Assembly: GCA_964613805.1 (NCBI GenBank)
Contig: CAZTJF010000021.1
Coordinates: 1-64,000, forward strand
DNA: 64,000 nucleotides
Direction: 5' to 3'
Source: XYD12-FULL-36-8 sp964613805
GTDB taxonomy: Bacteria > Bacteroidota > Ignavibacteria > Ignavibacteriales > Ignavibacteriaceae
In this document: positions 43,512 through 52,615 of the stretch, in pieces
How the letters are laid out: the number at the start of each line of letters is the position of its first letter
Numbering within the stretch: the first letter of the stretch is position 1
The notes under the pieces: model-generated
What the model saw: only the letters and a program-made list of their open reading frames with translations
Told to the model about the DNA's origin: nothing
Databases searched by the model: none
Program-made: the position numbers and the translations under genes

Positions 43512-45728
43512 ATGAAAATAAATTATTTAACGGCTCGTATACTTTTTCTATTGGTATTATTCTTATATCAACTTCTCGGTGCTCAAACCAAAACGAGAAT
43601 AGAAGGAATAGTAACTGATTCAAAAAGCAATCCGCTTCCTTACGTAAATGTGTTTCTGTTAAATACAACGGATGGAGCGATGAGTGATGATGAAGGTAAT
43701 TTCTCATTTGTTTCTTTGGAAAAAGGGAAAGCGTTATTGATGGCAAGTATAGTGGGCTACGAAAAATATCAGTCAGAACTTGATCTAACTGGTGCAAAAA
43801 TTAGCATCAACATTAAGCTGATTGAAAAGGCAGTTAATCTAAAAGAGGCGATTGTTACTGGAAGTTCATATGGTTCAGAAAAAGAAAAAGGATTGGTGAT
43901 CAATCGCTTAGATGTGTTGACAACTCCCGGCGGTGCGGCAGATATTTTTCAATCACTAAAAACTTTACCGGGATTAACGCAAGTATCTGAAAGTGCTGAA
44001 CTTTACATTCGCGGAGGCGACCCTATTGAGTCGCTTACTATGATTGACGGAGCAGTTGTTTATCATCCCTATACTTTTGAATCAGCTTACGGTGGTATAT
44101 TTTCTAATCTAAGCCAAACAGTAGTTAAAGGAATGTATTTCTCAAGCGGCGGTTTTTCATCGAAATATGGGAACGCATTATCCGGTGTTCTTGATATTGA
44201 AACACGCAATCAGCCGGCAAACTATAAATATCAACTGGGACTTTCATTAGCCAACGCTTCACTTTCAGTTGATTTTCCAATTGAAAAAGAAAAGTTAGGA
44301 TTATACTTTGATTTTAGACAAAGCTTTACTAAACCTATTTTCTGGTTGAATGGCGGAGCTGAGCGATTAGTAGTAACCCCGACATCCCAAAATGGAACCG
44401 GCGGTATCGTATACTCATACTCGCAAACAGGCAGATTAAAATTATTCGGAATAATTGCTGATGACGAACAGGGAGTAAAAGTTGAACGAGCAGAGTATAC
44501 CGGAACATTTAGCGGAAACTCAAAAAATTATTTTATTAATCTTCAGAACACTGATATTCCCCTGCGATTTTTAGTAATGAAAAATAGCCTGGCTTTCAAC
44601 AAGTATTCAAATCAATGGCAGCTTGGATTGCTTGACCTAACTAAAACAGATTACGTTTATTCCTTCAGAAACGATTTTGAAATGTCCGTCACCACTTCTA
44701 ATAAAATTCTATTTGGGGGAGAATATGAAAACAGAAAAGTGAATTACCTTGGGAAAATTCCCGAGGAAGATTTTAACATCAGCCCTGATGGGCAGGCAAA
44801 AATAATTGATGCAGTATTTTCCCGCTCTCGCTTGGGTTTGTACACGGAATTACAATCGGCAAATCCATTTGGGTTAAACAATTTTTCACTAACTGCCGGT
44901 TTAAGATATGATAAAATAGCAGGATTGAATCTAAGCTGGATAGATCCTCGTGCGAGCTTTGGTTACCAGTTAAGCGATAAATCAACATTAAAATTAGGGT
45001 GGGGAATTTTTCATCAGCTTCCTGATCCAAGATTATTTAGCCCAGTAGACGGCAATCCAAATTTAACAGCAATGAAATCTGAGCATATCATTCTATCGTA
45101 CGATTACAATCTTGATGATCAGAATTCGTTTAGAGCAGAACTTTATCACAAAAAGTACAGCAATCTGCCGAAGGAAAATTCCAACTTGAACTACGATAAC
45201 AGCGGAAACGGTTTTGCAAACGGTGTTGACGTAATTCTAAAAGGCAATTTACCATTGAACATTAACGGATGGATTTCGTATGGATACATCAACACAAAAA
45301 GATTTTGGATGGGTTTTGATGAATTGACAAGCAGCTCGTTCGACATAACCCACAATCTAACTTTGGTTCTTAAGTATAATTTATCAGATTCGTGGCAAAT
45401 TGGCGTGAACGCTAAATATGCAACTGGCAGACCCTACACACCAATAATTTCATCTCATTACAGAAACGACATAAACATTTATGAGCCGATTTATACACCA
45501 ACTAACTCAAGCAGATATCCCAATTACAAACGAGTTGATGTGAGATTAACTTACTTCAATCAATTATTTGGAAGCGTTCCTTTCATTGCTTACATGGAAG
45601 GATTAAACATTATGAATTTCAATAATATTTTTGGATACACTTACTCAACAGATTATTCCGAAAAAAAAGAAATCCAAAGTTACTTTGGACAAAGAATGCT
45701 TGTGTTTGGGTTTATGGTTACAATTTAA
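43512..45728 (+). CDS. TonB-dependent outer membrane receptor with carboxypeptidase-like N-domain
   Basis: 738 residues from the ATG at 43512, with GAGG about 10 bases upstream; an in-frame TTG at 43497 is less likely. A signal peptide (about 1-25) leads to a carboxypeptidase regulatory-like domain (about 28-105, GIVTDSKSNPLPYVNVFL). The plug follows (about 110-220, LKTLPGLTQVSESAELYIRGG and TMIDGAVVYHP) and then a 22-strand-type barrel to the end. It lacks a SusD partner. It is a likely importer of an unknown large ligand or metal complex, energised by TonB. It is not clearly linked to the gene at 42539 because the repeat element lies between. Confidence 0.9.
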   Translation: MKINYLTARILFLLVLFLYQLLGAQTKTRIEGIVTDSKSNPLPYVNVFLLNTTDGAMSDDEGNFSFVSLEKGKALLMASIVGYEKYQSELDLTGAKISINIKLIEKAVNLKEAIVTGSSYGSEKEKGLVINRLDVLTTPGGAADIFQSLKTLPGLTQVSESAELYIRGGDPIESLTMIDGAVVYHPYTFESAYGGIFSNLSQTVVKGMYFSSGGFSSKYGNALSGVLDIETRNQPANYKYQLGLSLANASLSVDFPIEKEKLGLYFDFRQSFTKPIFWLNGGAERLVVTPTSQNGTGGIVYSYSQTGRLKLFGIIADDEQGVKVERAEYTGTFSGNSKNYFINLQNTDIPLRFLVMKNSLAFNKYSNQWQLGLLDLTKTDYVYSFRNDFEMSVTTSNKILFGGEYENRKVNYLGKIPEEDFNISPDGQAKIIDAVFSRSRLGLYTELQSANPFGLNNFSLTAGLRYDKIAGLNLSWIDPRASFGYQLSDKSTLKLGWGIFHQLPDPRLFSPVDGNPNLTAMKSEHIILSYDYNLDDQNSFRAELYHKKYSNLPKENSNLNYDNSGNGFANGVDVILKGNLPLNINGWISYGYINTKRFWMGFDELTSSSFDITHNLTLVLKYNLSDSWQIGVNAKYATGRPYTPIISSHYRNDINIYEPIYTPTNSSRYPNYKRVDVRLTYFNQLFGSVPFIAYMEGLNIMNFNNIFGYTYSTDYSEKKEIQSYFGQRMLVFGFMVTI

Positions 45729-45815
45729 CCTGGGAAAATCAATATGCTAAAAAGAAGTCTGTAACCTTTACTTAAAAATGTTGTCACAATTGAGAAATAA
45801 CAAAAAGGAATTAAA

Positions 45816-46013
45816 ATGAAATTGTTAAAAGTTGCATTTCTCGCTTTCATTTTCTCAAATTTTGTTTTTGCACAGCAAATAAATTTCAAATTTGATGAAG
45901 TACAGAAAACAGTCGTCATAGAAAAAGCTTTAGAGCGAATCAAAGTTTTACCTGTTGAGGAAAACTTGTTCGGATTAAATCAATTTGTGCTTTCTGGTTT
46001 AAATAATAATTAA
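45816..46013 (+). CDS. small exported protein
   Basis: 65 residues, with a signal peptide (about 1-19, ending FVFAQ) and a 45-residue mature part (INFKFDEVQKTVVIEKALERI). No family recognised. AAGGA lies about 8 bases before the ATG, and the lipoprotein at 46036 follows closely. It could be a truncated gene, but start and signal peptide look proper. Confidence 0.55.
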   Translation: MKLLKVAFLAFIFSNFVFAQQINFKFDEVQKTVVIEKALERIKVLPVEENLFGLNQFVLSGLNNN

Positions 46014-46035
46014 ATTAAATTGAAAGAATAATGAC

Positions 46036-46632
46036 ATGTTAATAAAACGATTTTTTTTGATCGTCTTTCTTTTCTCGTTACTTCAAACGGGATGTGATGA
46101 AACAAACACTAATTCAACAACAGAACAAACACCTTTATATTTTCCGCTTGATTTGGGAAATTCATGGACGTATGCACCGGCAGACACTTTTTTTGGCCAG
46201 CCCTTTACCTGGGAAGTGACCTATCGGAATGGTGATACTGCTACGTTGAATAGGCAATATCCATTTGGTTCTCATGGTGGGACTCTCACATTGATTGACC
46301 GGCGCAATGAGATTGATATAATTCTTGACAGTAATGCTTCGGCTCTTTTCTATCGTTTCAAGATAGGAGAAATATGGGACCACCGAGATCCATGGGAATG
46401 CGACGATAGTTCTCGGTGGGTATTTACATACGAATTGAATCCTATCATTACCCCTGCAGGAAAATTCTATAATTGTATTCGTTTAGAACGCAAGAGTGCT
46501 ATTCCTTGTGCAGATGCAGGAACAATTGTTGAATGGTGGGCACCGGGTGTGGGCCTTGTCAGATGGGATGAGTTAAATTATTACGTTGGTGGCCCATTAA
46601 CAATTTACCTCAAGAGCCACAGTGTAAATTAG
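46036..46632 (+). CDS. lipoprotein of unknown function
   Basis: 198 residues. Lipobox LQTGC (Cys20) is followed by a Thr/Asn-rich spacer, then YFPLDLGNSWTYAP, a motif common at the start of beta-sandwich lipoproteins in Ignavibacteria. The middle has alternating beta-type sequence with TLIDRRNEIDIIL, and the C-terminal part reads FYNCIRLERKS and WWAPGVGLVRW. It probably sits in the outer membrane. The function is unknown. Confidence 0.72.
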   Translation: MLIKRFFLIVFLFSLLQTGCDETNTNSTTEQTPLYFPLDLGNSWTYAPADTFFGQPFTWEVTYRNGDTATLNRQYPFGSHGGTLTLIDRRNEIDIILDSNASALFYRFKIGEIWDHRDPWECDDSSRWVFTYELNPIITPAGKFYNCIRLERKSAIPCADAGTIVEWWAPGVGLVRWDELNYYVGGPLTIYLKSHSVN

Positions 46633-46816
46633 AATATTTATTAGAAAATATAATAACATTGTTGATTATGGGCTTTGGGGTCGGATTCATAAATAGAGAA
46701 TTAATAAAAGATTAAAGTCATTTGGTCGGTATTCGTTAGTCTATTGCACTAATAACATTCTCTTAATTATAAAACATTGGAAAAAAATCCATTAATAAAA
46801 AGAAAGGCTTGATTCA

Positions 46817-47272
46817 ATGAAAGACAAAAATTTCAAAATCATTTATGTCGGTTTACTTGCCGGATTTATAAGTGAGGGATTTTTAGGAATGCTTTTTATG
46901 AGTCCTCCAATTCAAAAAATCCTCTATAATCCAAATTGGCAGAGTAAACTATTTCTTGAAATAACCCCAACGAGGGATTTGTTTCCTTCCGTTGCAGGTA
47001 TAGTTGTATTAAGTATAGCACATAGTTGGTTCTTCACCATTTTTCAAAAATCAATTCCGGGTAGTACTTGGATTAAGAAGGGACTATTTTGGGGTTTAAC
47101 AATTTGGCTAATGTATTGGGTATTTCAGGAGTGGTTTATTTACCACACACTACTTCAAGAACCAATATTATTAACTTTGATTGAATTGACGATTTTGCTT
47201 CTAGGCAGTTTTATAGAAGGTCTTATCATTTCAAAATTTTTGTATGAAAAAGAGCCAATTAATCAGAATTAA
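46817..47272 (+). CDS. membrane protein of unknown function
   Basis: 151 residues with about four hydrophobic segments (7-27, 55-77, 88-108, 118-140). No named family recognised. AGAAAGG lies about 9 bases before the ATG. It precedes a VOC protein and a DUF2269-like protein on the same strand. Confidence 0.65.
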   Translation: MKDKNFKIIYVGLLAGFISEGFLGMLFMSPPIQKILYNPNWQSKLFLEITPTRDLFPSVAGIVVLSIAHSWFFTIFQKSIPGSTWIKKGLFWGLTIWLMYWVFQEWFIYHTLLQEPILLTLIELTILLLGSFIEGLIISKFLYEKEPINQN

Positions 47273-47347
47273 AATATAGTCGATTAAAATTCTCCTTGAT
47301 AATTCGTAAGTAGAAAAAATGAAATATTTAGCAATTAAATTAAAAGT

Positions 47348-47722
47348 ATGAATAATAAAGTGGACAAAATGAACTTTCATCACACATCGCCAATCCTTCG
47401 TATAAAAGACCTTTACAGAAGTATTGAGTATTACCAAAATCAATTGGGGTTTAGCGTTGACTGGACGCATGACAACAATTTTGCATCCCTCACAAGAGGC
47501 AATGCAAACATATTGCTTTGTGAAGGTGATCAGGGACTTGGTAAAGCTTGGGTATATATTGGAGTAGGTGATTGTGAATTACTTTATCAAGAGTATTTAC
47601 AATCGGGAGCAATTATCAAGCAAAAACCAACAAATTTTCCTTGGGCTTTAGAAATTCAGGTAGAGGACCTTGACGAAAATGTTATTCGCTTTGGTTCTGA
47701 GCCAATTATTAACAAATCATAA
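47348..47722 (+). CDS. VOC family protein (bleomycin-resistance type)
   Basis: 124 residues with the single VOC module: HHTSPILRIKDLYRSIEYYQNQLGF, then ASLTRGNANILLCEGDQG and WALEIQVEDLDENVIRFGSE. Members bind bleomycin-type drugs or act as glyoxalase-like enzymes; the exact role is unknown. An internal ATG at 47369 (MNFHHTSP) is an alternative start. Eight bases separate it from the next gene. Confidence 0.82.
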   Translation: MNNKVDKMNFHHTSPILRIKDLYRSIEYYQNQLGFSVDWTHDNNFASLTRGNANILLCEGDQGLGKAWVYIGVGDCELLYQEYLQSGAIIKQKPTNFPWALEIQVEDLDENVIRFGSEPIINKS

Positions 47723-47730
47723 AACTACAA

Positions 47731-48204
47731 ATGAATTATACATACCTTAAACTTATACACCTTTTGGCTGTAATCGTCTTTTTAGGCAACATAATAATAG
47801 GATTGTTTTGGATGCGTTTTGCGGTAAAGACAAAAGATTTGAGAATAATCAATTTCACTATTACGGGTATTATCACGGCTGACAGGTATTTCACCATTCC
47901 CGGTGTTATCATTATTACTACCTTTGGAATTTTAGCTGCTGTTTATGGTCACTTCCCGCTATTACGGACAGGCTGGATTCTTTGGTCAATAATTTTGTTT
48001 TCAATCTCGGGGCTTGCCTTTGGTTTCAAGGTAGCTCCGCTTCAGAAAATAATATTAAACCTCACTCTTAATAATGAAAATACAAGTGATTTTGACTGGC
48101 ATTATTTTCAAAAAAAGTACATTGAATGGGAAGTCTGGGGGTTTATTGCTCTAATAACTCCATTGGCAGCCTTTGTAATGATGATTCTAAAAATTCCAAA
48201 TTAA
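47731..48204 (+). CDS. DUF2269-like integral membrane protein
   Basis: 157 residues with four hydrophobic helices. YLKLIHLLAVIVFLGNIIIGLFWM and ITADRYFTIPGVIIITTFG are typical of DUF2269. The function of this family is not known. It is tightly spaced behind the VOC gene and 27 bases before the lipoprotein gene, so an operon 47348-50405 is likely. Confidence 0.78.
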   Translation: MNYTYLKLIHLLAVIVFLGNIIIGLFWMRFAVKTKDLRIINFTITGIITADRYFTIPGVIIITTFGILAAVYGHFPLLRTGWILWSIILFSISGLAFGFKVAPLQKIILNLTLNNENTSDFDWHYFQKKYIEWEVWGFIALITPLAAFVMMILKIPN

Positions 48205-48231
48205 TTCAATCACTAAAAAATATTCTATAAC

Positions 48232-49149
48232 ATGCTGAATAAAGATAAAATCAAATTGAAAAATGTAGTTTCGCTATTGTTGTTATTAACCTCCTGCAAT
48301 GTAGTCCAAAAAGCAGATACTGAATTTGATGTTTCTGTTCCAAACCCAACATTTACGAAACATCATCCTTTAGTTTTATTTGATGAAGCACATAATAATA
48401 TGCATACTTCATCGGGAACATATTCCCCATTTGTTAGCTTAATAATCAATGATGGTTTTATAGTAAAACCAAACTTGCAGCCATTTTCAAATGCCCTGCT
48501 AAAAGATTATGATATTTTGGTTATTTCAAATGCCAAAGGCGGAGTTCATGAGCATAAATACAAACCGGCCTTCAAAGATGAGGAATGTTTAGCGGTAAAA
48601 GAATGGGTAAATCAGGGGGGTTCGCTCTTGCTAATTGCAGACCACTATCCAATGGGGTCAGCCGCTGAAAACTTAGCACAACAGTTTGGAGTACACATGT
48701 TTAACGGTGAAACAAGTGATTCAATTTATTTTGAAGGTGATAGCACATTTAAAGACAAACTTGTTTTCAGCCGCCAAAATAAATTACTAATTGAGCATGA
48801 AATTACTTCGGGAATAAACAAAGTCGTTTCAGATCGAGGTCAAAGCCTTTCTATTCCTGATAGTGCTTTTGTCCTTCTTAAACTTTCAAAATCATCTTAC
48901 CAAAATTTACCTGATAGTATTTGGGAAGTGGGGGATAAAACCTACACAAGGTTCAATGGACCTTATTCATCTGATGGTAACTGTCAGGGCTTGGCTCTAA
49001 AATATGGCAAAGGTAGGGTTGTAATTCTTGGTGAAGCTGCAATGATTACAGCACAAATATTCAAAGGAGAAAGATTCGGGATGAACACTCCGGGCAACGA
49101 CAACAAACAATTTGCTCTTAACCTCATGCGATGGTTAGCAGGTAAATAA
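48232..49149 (+). CDS. lipoprotein with glutamine-amidotransferase-like fold (DUF4350-like)
   Basis: 305 residues. Lipobox LLTSC (Cys22). The mature part reads LVLFDEAHNNMHTSSG, DYDILVISNAKGG, AVKEWVNQGGSLLLIADHYP and GKGRVVILGEAAMITAQ, a pattern of class I amidotransferase-like or DUF4350-like domains that bind small molecules or act as accessory proteins. No catalytic Cys triad is visible at the expected place. The export signal places it outside the inner membrane. Confidence 0.72.
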   Translation: MLNKDKIKLKNVVSLLLLLTSCNVVQKADTEFDVSVPNPTFTKHHPLVLFDEAHNNMHTSSGTYSPFVSLIINDGFIVKPNLQPFSNALLKDYDILVISNAKGGVHEHKYKPAFKDEECLAVKEWVNQGGSLLLIADHYPMGSAAENLAQQFGVHMFNGETSDSIYFEGDSTFKDKLVFSRQNKLLIEHEITSGINKVVSDRGQSLSIPDSAFVLLKLSKSSYQNLPDSIWEVGDKTYTRFNGPYSSDGNCQGLALKYGKGRVVILGEAAMITAQIFKGERFGMNTPGNDNKQFALNLMRWLAGK

Positions 49150-49187
49150 TCAAATTAACAAAATAAATATAGAAAGAATTTAGACAA

Positions 49188-50405
49188 ATGAAATTTATCA
49201 AACCTTTTTTAAAATATTTTTTCAGGACATTTCTGGTAATATTAACAGTTATTACCTTGACACTTTTTTCATTTTGGGTCGAAATACATACCGACATTTC
49301 ATTGCCAAAACCAACGGGAAAGTATGAAGTAGGACGGACAACATTTCATTGGGTTGACACTTCTCGTGTTGACAGCTTATCCCCACCACCTTATTCAAAA
49401 CGAGAATTAATCGTTTGGGTATGGTATCCTGCTTCTGTTTCAAAAACTGACACAATTGTTCCTTACGACCGTGCACCTTGGGAAAAGGAGACAGACGAGC
49501 AAGGCAATTTATTGTTTAGCATAATCTTTGCAAGGGACGGTAGCAAGATAAATGCACACAGTTTTCTAAATTCACAACTAACAGACAAGCAAGCAAAGTT
49601 TCCCGTTTTAATTATGAAATCGGGAATTGGTACACTCGCAACCGACTATACGACTCTTGCAGAAGATTTAGCCAGCCACGGATATATCGTTGTAGGTTCT
49701 GATGCGCCTTACAGCACTTTTGCCATTATGATGCCAGACGGACGAGTGATTAACAGAACACATGAAGGTAATCCTGGTGAAACAGCAAGTATGACATCGG
49801 AGAGCACAAAACTTTTTAACCGGCTCATCTCTATATGGACAGACGATGCTCGTTTTGTTTTAAATACACTTGAACAGATGAATTCCACTGATACATCAAG
49901 CAAATTCTTTAACCGCCTTGACATGAATTCAATTGGCGTCTTCGGACATTCTTTTGGTGGTGCAACAGCTGCACAGTTTTGTTCATCAGAACCTCGTTGC
50001 AAAGCAGGTATCAACTTAGACGGTTCACCTTATGGAAGCGTAATTGAAAAAGGAATTGACAAGCCATTTATGTTTCTACTTGCCGACCATGCAAAAGAGA
50101 ACGACCCGATAAGCGTTAAAATAAAATCAAACATTAGATCCATTTACAACTCAATTACTGCTGACAGATACTGGTTTTATTTAACAGGATCACAACATTT
50201 CAACTTTAGCGACATTCCCTATCAAAAGGAATGGCTTATTATGCGACTTTCGGGAGCGACTGGTTCAATCGGACGAAGACACGGGACAGAATTAATTAAT
50301 AGCACTGTTCTAAATTTCTTCAACGTCTATTTGAAAGGTGAACCAAAGACACAACTACGCAATTTTATAAAAAATAAAAGCGAGTTAAATGCTATTACAG
50401 AATAA
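49188..50405 (+). CDS. alpha/beta hydrolase, platelet-activating-factor acetylhydrolase-like
   Basis: 405 residues with an N-terminal membrane anchor (about 12-29). The nucleophile elbow GHSFGG has Ser255. FPVLIMKSGIG and DLASHGYIVVGSDAPYS match the PAF-acetylhydrolase/dienelactone-hydrolase group, and a C-terminal GSQHFNFSD carries the likely catalytic His. It probably hydrolyses short ester or phospholipid substrates at the cell surface. It is the last gene of the 47-50 kb cluster. The frame stays open after its stop (see 50406-50591). Confidence 0.82.
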   Translation: MKFIKPFLKYFFRTFLVILTVITLTLFSFWVEIHTDISLPKPTGKYEVGRTTFHWVDTSRVDSLSPPPYSKRELIVWVWYPASVSKTDTIVPYDRAPWEKETDEQGNLLFSIIFARDGSKINAHSFLNSQLTDKQAKFPVLIMKSGIGTLATDYTTLAEDLASHGYIVVGSDAPYSTFAIMMPDGRVINRTHEGNPGETASMTSESTKLFNRLISIWTDDARFVLNTLEQMNSTDTSSKFFNRLDMNSIGVFGHSFGGATAAQFCSSEPRCKAGINLDGSPYGSVIEKGIDKPFMFLLADHAKENDPISVKIKSNIRSIYNSITADRYWFYLTGSQHFNFSDIPYQKEWLIMRLSGATGSIGRRHGTELINSTVLNFFNVYLKGEPKTQLRNFIKNKSELNAITE

Positions 50406-50591
50406 ACAACTGTATATTATGTCGACAGTTCTGGAACTAAAAGAAAATTGACTTATATGGGTAATCAAACCTTTATGATTGAAGGAAGAGATGATTATAG
50501 AATGAAATTTCAAGAAAATCAAAAATCGGCAAATCATTACGATGTTTTATGGCGTGACGGAACCTCAGAAAAAGTAGTTAAAAAACGATAA
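50406..50591 (+). pseudogene. 3' gene remnant in frame with the preceding stop
   Basis: After the TAA at 50403-50405 the same frame stays open for 61 codons (TTVYYVDSSGTKRKLTYMG... ending SEKVVKKR) to TAA at 50589. An internal ATG at 50457 would give 44 residues. The composition looks protein-like rather than random. No family recognised. It is best read as the tail of a lost gene. Confidence 0.45.
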
Positions 50592-50621
50592 TGCCTAATC
50601 GCTTAAGAAAAAAGGCAAATG

Positions 50622-51197
50622 CTAAAATCCTGGCGGCATGTTTTTCTTAGCCCGCTCTAACACGAATAGTATTCTTTTTTTCTTTGTTTCCTGTCGCTGG
50701 GCATAGTTAACCCAAAAGATGTAGGTGTTCTGAGCGCCCTTACCAAAGTTCTGGAAATTTATCCAGGCTACCTTATCGGACATTAAAACTTTCTTCATCT
50801 CTTCGGATATTTCGTAGTCGCGCCTTGTTGTGGTATAAGCATTCTGCCACCAGCCGCTTTTCTTTGCATCTTTAATTTTTGCTAAGCCTGCATCCGTCAT
50901 TTTACCTTCCTCAATCATTCTCTTTACTCTTTCCTTATTCACGTTCGACCAATAGCTTCTTGGTTTTCTTGGAGTGTAACGCTGTGCATGCTTCTCATCG
51001 TCAATCCGTTTTACGATTCCGTCTATCCAGCCAAAACAGAGCGCTTCTTCTACAGCTTCTGCATACCGCAGAGATTTCTTCTTAGTGTGAACTTTGTAAA
51101 ATAAAACCCACACTTCTTTTTGCTTGTTGTGGTTTTTCTCTAACCATTTCCGAAATTCATTCCGGTTTTTAAAATATTTTGGGTTTGTTATTTGCAT
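50622..51197 (-). CDS. YdeI/OmpD-associated family protein
   Basis: 191 residues from the ATG at 51197 (MQITNPKYFKNRNEFRKWL); a longer TTG-started frame from 51239 is less likely. LRYAEAVEEALCFGWIDGIVKRID, RYTPRKPRSYWSNVN and a C-terminal NFQNFGKGAQNTYIFWV are family marks. Members have been linked to peptide resistance and bacteriocin protection, but the molecular role is not known. Confidence 0.85.
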   Translation of the reverse strand: MQITNPKYFKNRNEFRKWLEKNHNKQKEVWVLFYKVHTKKKSLRYAEAVEEALCFGWIDGIVKRIDDEKHAQRYTPRKPRSYWSNVNKERVKRMIEEGKMTDAGLAKIKDAKKSGWWQNAYTTTRRDYEISEEMKKVLMSDKVAWINFQNFGKGAQNTYIFWVNYAQRQETKKKRILFVLERAKKNMPPGF

Positions 51198-51260
51198 GTG
51201 TTCGTTTGGTTGATTTTTTCTTCGAATCAAATTTATCAACTTTATTTGGGAGATTCTTTT

Positions 51261-51383
51261 TTATTTATTTGGACAGATATGGCAATATTCTTTGAAATTA
51301 ACAGATTTATTGTTCTTCTCCTTATATCTTTCCTGTTGAAGAATATCAATTATTTTTATTAATATTTTTTTGTAATCTTTCAT
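51261..51383 (-). CDS. possible 40-residue small protein
   Basis: An ATG at 51383 opens 40 codons (MKDYKKILIKIIDILQQ... KEYCHICPNK) ending at 51261, upstream of the YdeI-type gene on the same strand. The C-terminal CHIC pair is notable. No Shine-Dalgarno is seen and no family is recognised. Confidence 0.25.
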   Translation of the reverse strand: MKDYKKILIKIIDILQQERYKEKNNKSVNFKEYCHICPNK

Positions 51384-51447
51384 CGTGTCATTAAAATTAT
51401 GTTGCTAAAATATAGCAAACAGTAGCACGAAACAAAAAATTGCTTCA

Positions 51448-51858
51448 ATGGTTAGCTTAAGTTCAATAAGAAATTATTGTTTACAGAAAAAAGCTGTAAC
51501 AGAAGAACTTCCTTTCGATGAAGATTCACCGGTTTATAAAGTGATGGGAAAAATATTTGCAATTGTCAGCTTAAACCCGCCATACAGTATAAACCTAAAA
51601 TGTGATCCGGAAAGAGCTGTTGAACTTCGCGAAAGATATGATGCTGTTACCCCGGCATATCATATGAACAAAACCCATTGGAATACAATTGATTTCGAAA
51701 GCAATATTCAGCCAAAACTAATTAAAGAATGGATTGATCATTCTTATGAATTGGTAGTTAACGGTTTACCAAACAAGGAAAAAGATAAACTTTCAACCAA
51801 CGACATTAATCGAGCAAAACATATAATCAAAAAACGAAAAGAAAGGAAATCGAAATGA
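51448..51858 (+). CDS. MmcQ/YjbR family protein
   Basis: 136 residues of the CyaY-like MmcQ/YjbR fold: IRNYCLQKKAVTEELPFDED, KVMGKIFAIVSLN, LKCDPERAVELRERY and TPAYHMNKTHWNTIDFE. Often annotated as DNA-binding, but a firm role is lacking. Its end overlaps the next gene by ATGA. Confidence 0.87.
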   Translation: MVSLSSIRNYCLQKKAVTEELPFDEDSPVYKVMGKIFAIVSLNPPYSINLKCDPERAVELRERYDAVTPAYHMNKTHWNTIDFESNIQPKLIKEWIDHSYELVVNGLPNKEKDKLSTNDINRAKHIIKKRKERKSK

Positions 51859-52565
51859 TTCGGTCAAAATTATTACTTGCTGTATTTGTGCAGATTGCAC
51901 TTTACTCCACATCGTTCGGTCAAACTCAGGATACGGTTTGGCGAGTTCCAGAACTTGATGAATTTCACGAAGTGATGTATCCAATTTGGCATACTGCTTA
52001 TCCTGCAAAAGATTATGATGCGCTGAAAAAATTTGTTGACGAAGTTAATGAGAAAGCAAATGCCATTTACACCGCTTCGTTGCCCGGCATTCAGCGCGAC
52101 AGACAGTTAAAATGGAACGATGGTATAATGAAATTTCAAGCTTCTGTTGAGGAGTACAATAAATGTGTGCAAGCAGATGATAATGAAGCACTTCTCAAAG
52201 CAGCCGAGAATCTTCATACGAAATATGAAATGCTTGTGAGAATAGTTCGCCCAGTTCTAAAAGAAATGGATGAATTTCACAAAACACTTTACATTGTTTA
52301 CCACGATTATCTGCCGAATAAAAATTATAAGAAATTAGGAACTGTAACCGATAAGTTGATAAAGCAAGCTAAAGCTATTACCCAAGCAAAACTCTCAACA
52401 AGACTTGAATCTAAAAAGGAAGCATTCAATTTGGCAGCAGCAGAACTTTTAACTTCAACACAAGATCTCAAGAAAAGAGTAAAAGGGAAAAACAAAGTCA
52501 GCATTGATGCTGCTGTTGAGAACATGCACAGTAAGTATCAAAAGCTCGAATCAATTTTTGAATAA
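51855..52565 (+). CDS. exported helical protein with two 104-residue histidine repeats
   Basis: 236 residues with signal peptide (1-22). The mature protein is two tandem units of exactly 104 residues. Unit 1 has DEFH38, IWH46 and NLH121TKY; unit 2 has DEFH142, VYH150 and NMH225SKY, each pair 104 apart. Both units look like long amphipathic helices, so each may be a four-helix bundle, and the three kept histidines suggest metal or heme binding. No named family recognised. It is translationally coupled to the MmcQ gene. Confidence 0.75.
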   Translation: MIRSKLLLAVFVQIALYSTSFGQTQDTVWRVPELDEFHEVMYPIWHTAYPAKDYDALKKFVDEVNEKANAIYTASLPGIQRDRQLKWNDGIMKFQASVEEYNKCVQADDNEALLKAAENLHTKYEMLVRIVRPVLKEMDEFHKTLYIVYHDYLPNKNYKKLGTVTDKLIKQAKAITQAKLSTRLESKKEAFNLAAAELLTSTQDLKKRVKGKNKVSIDAAVENMHSKYQKLESIFE

Positions 52566-52615
52566 AAATCACAACCAGATTTTGAGAATAAAGATCGAAG
52601 CAATAGGAGGTTAAG

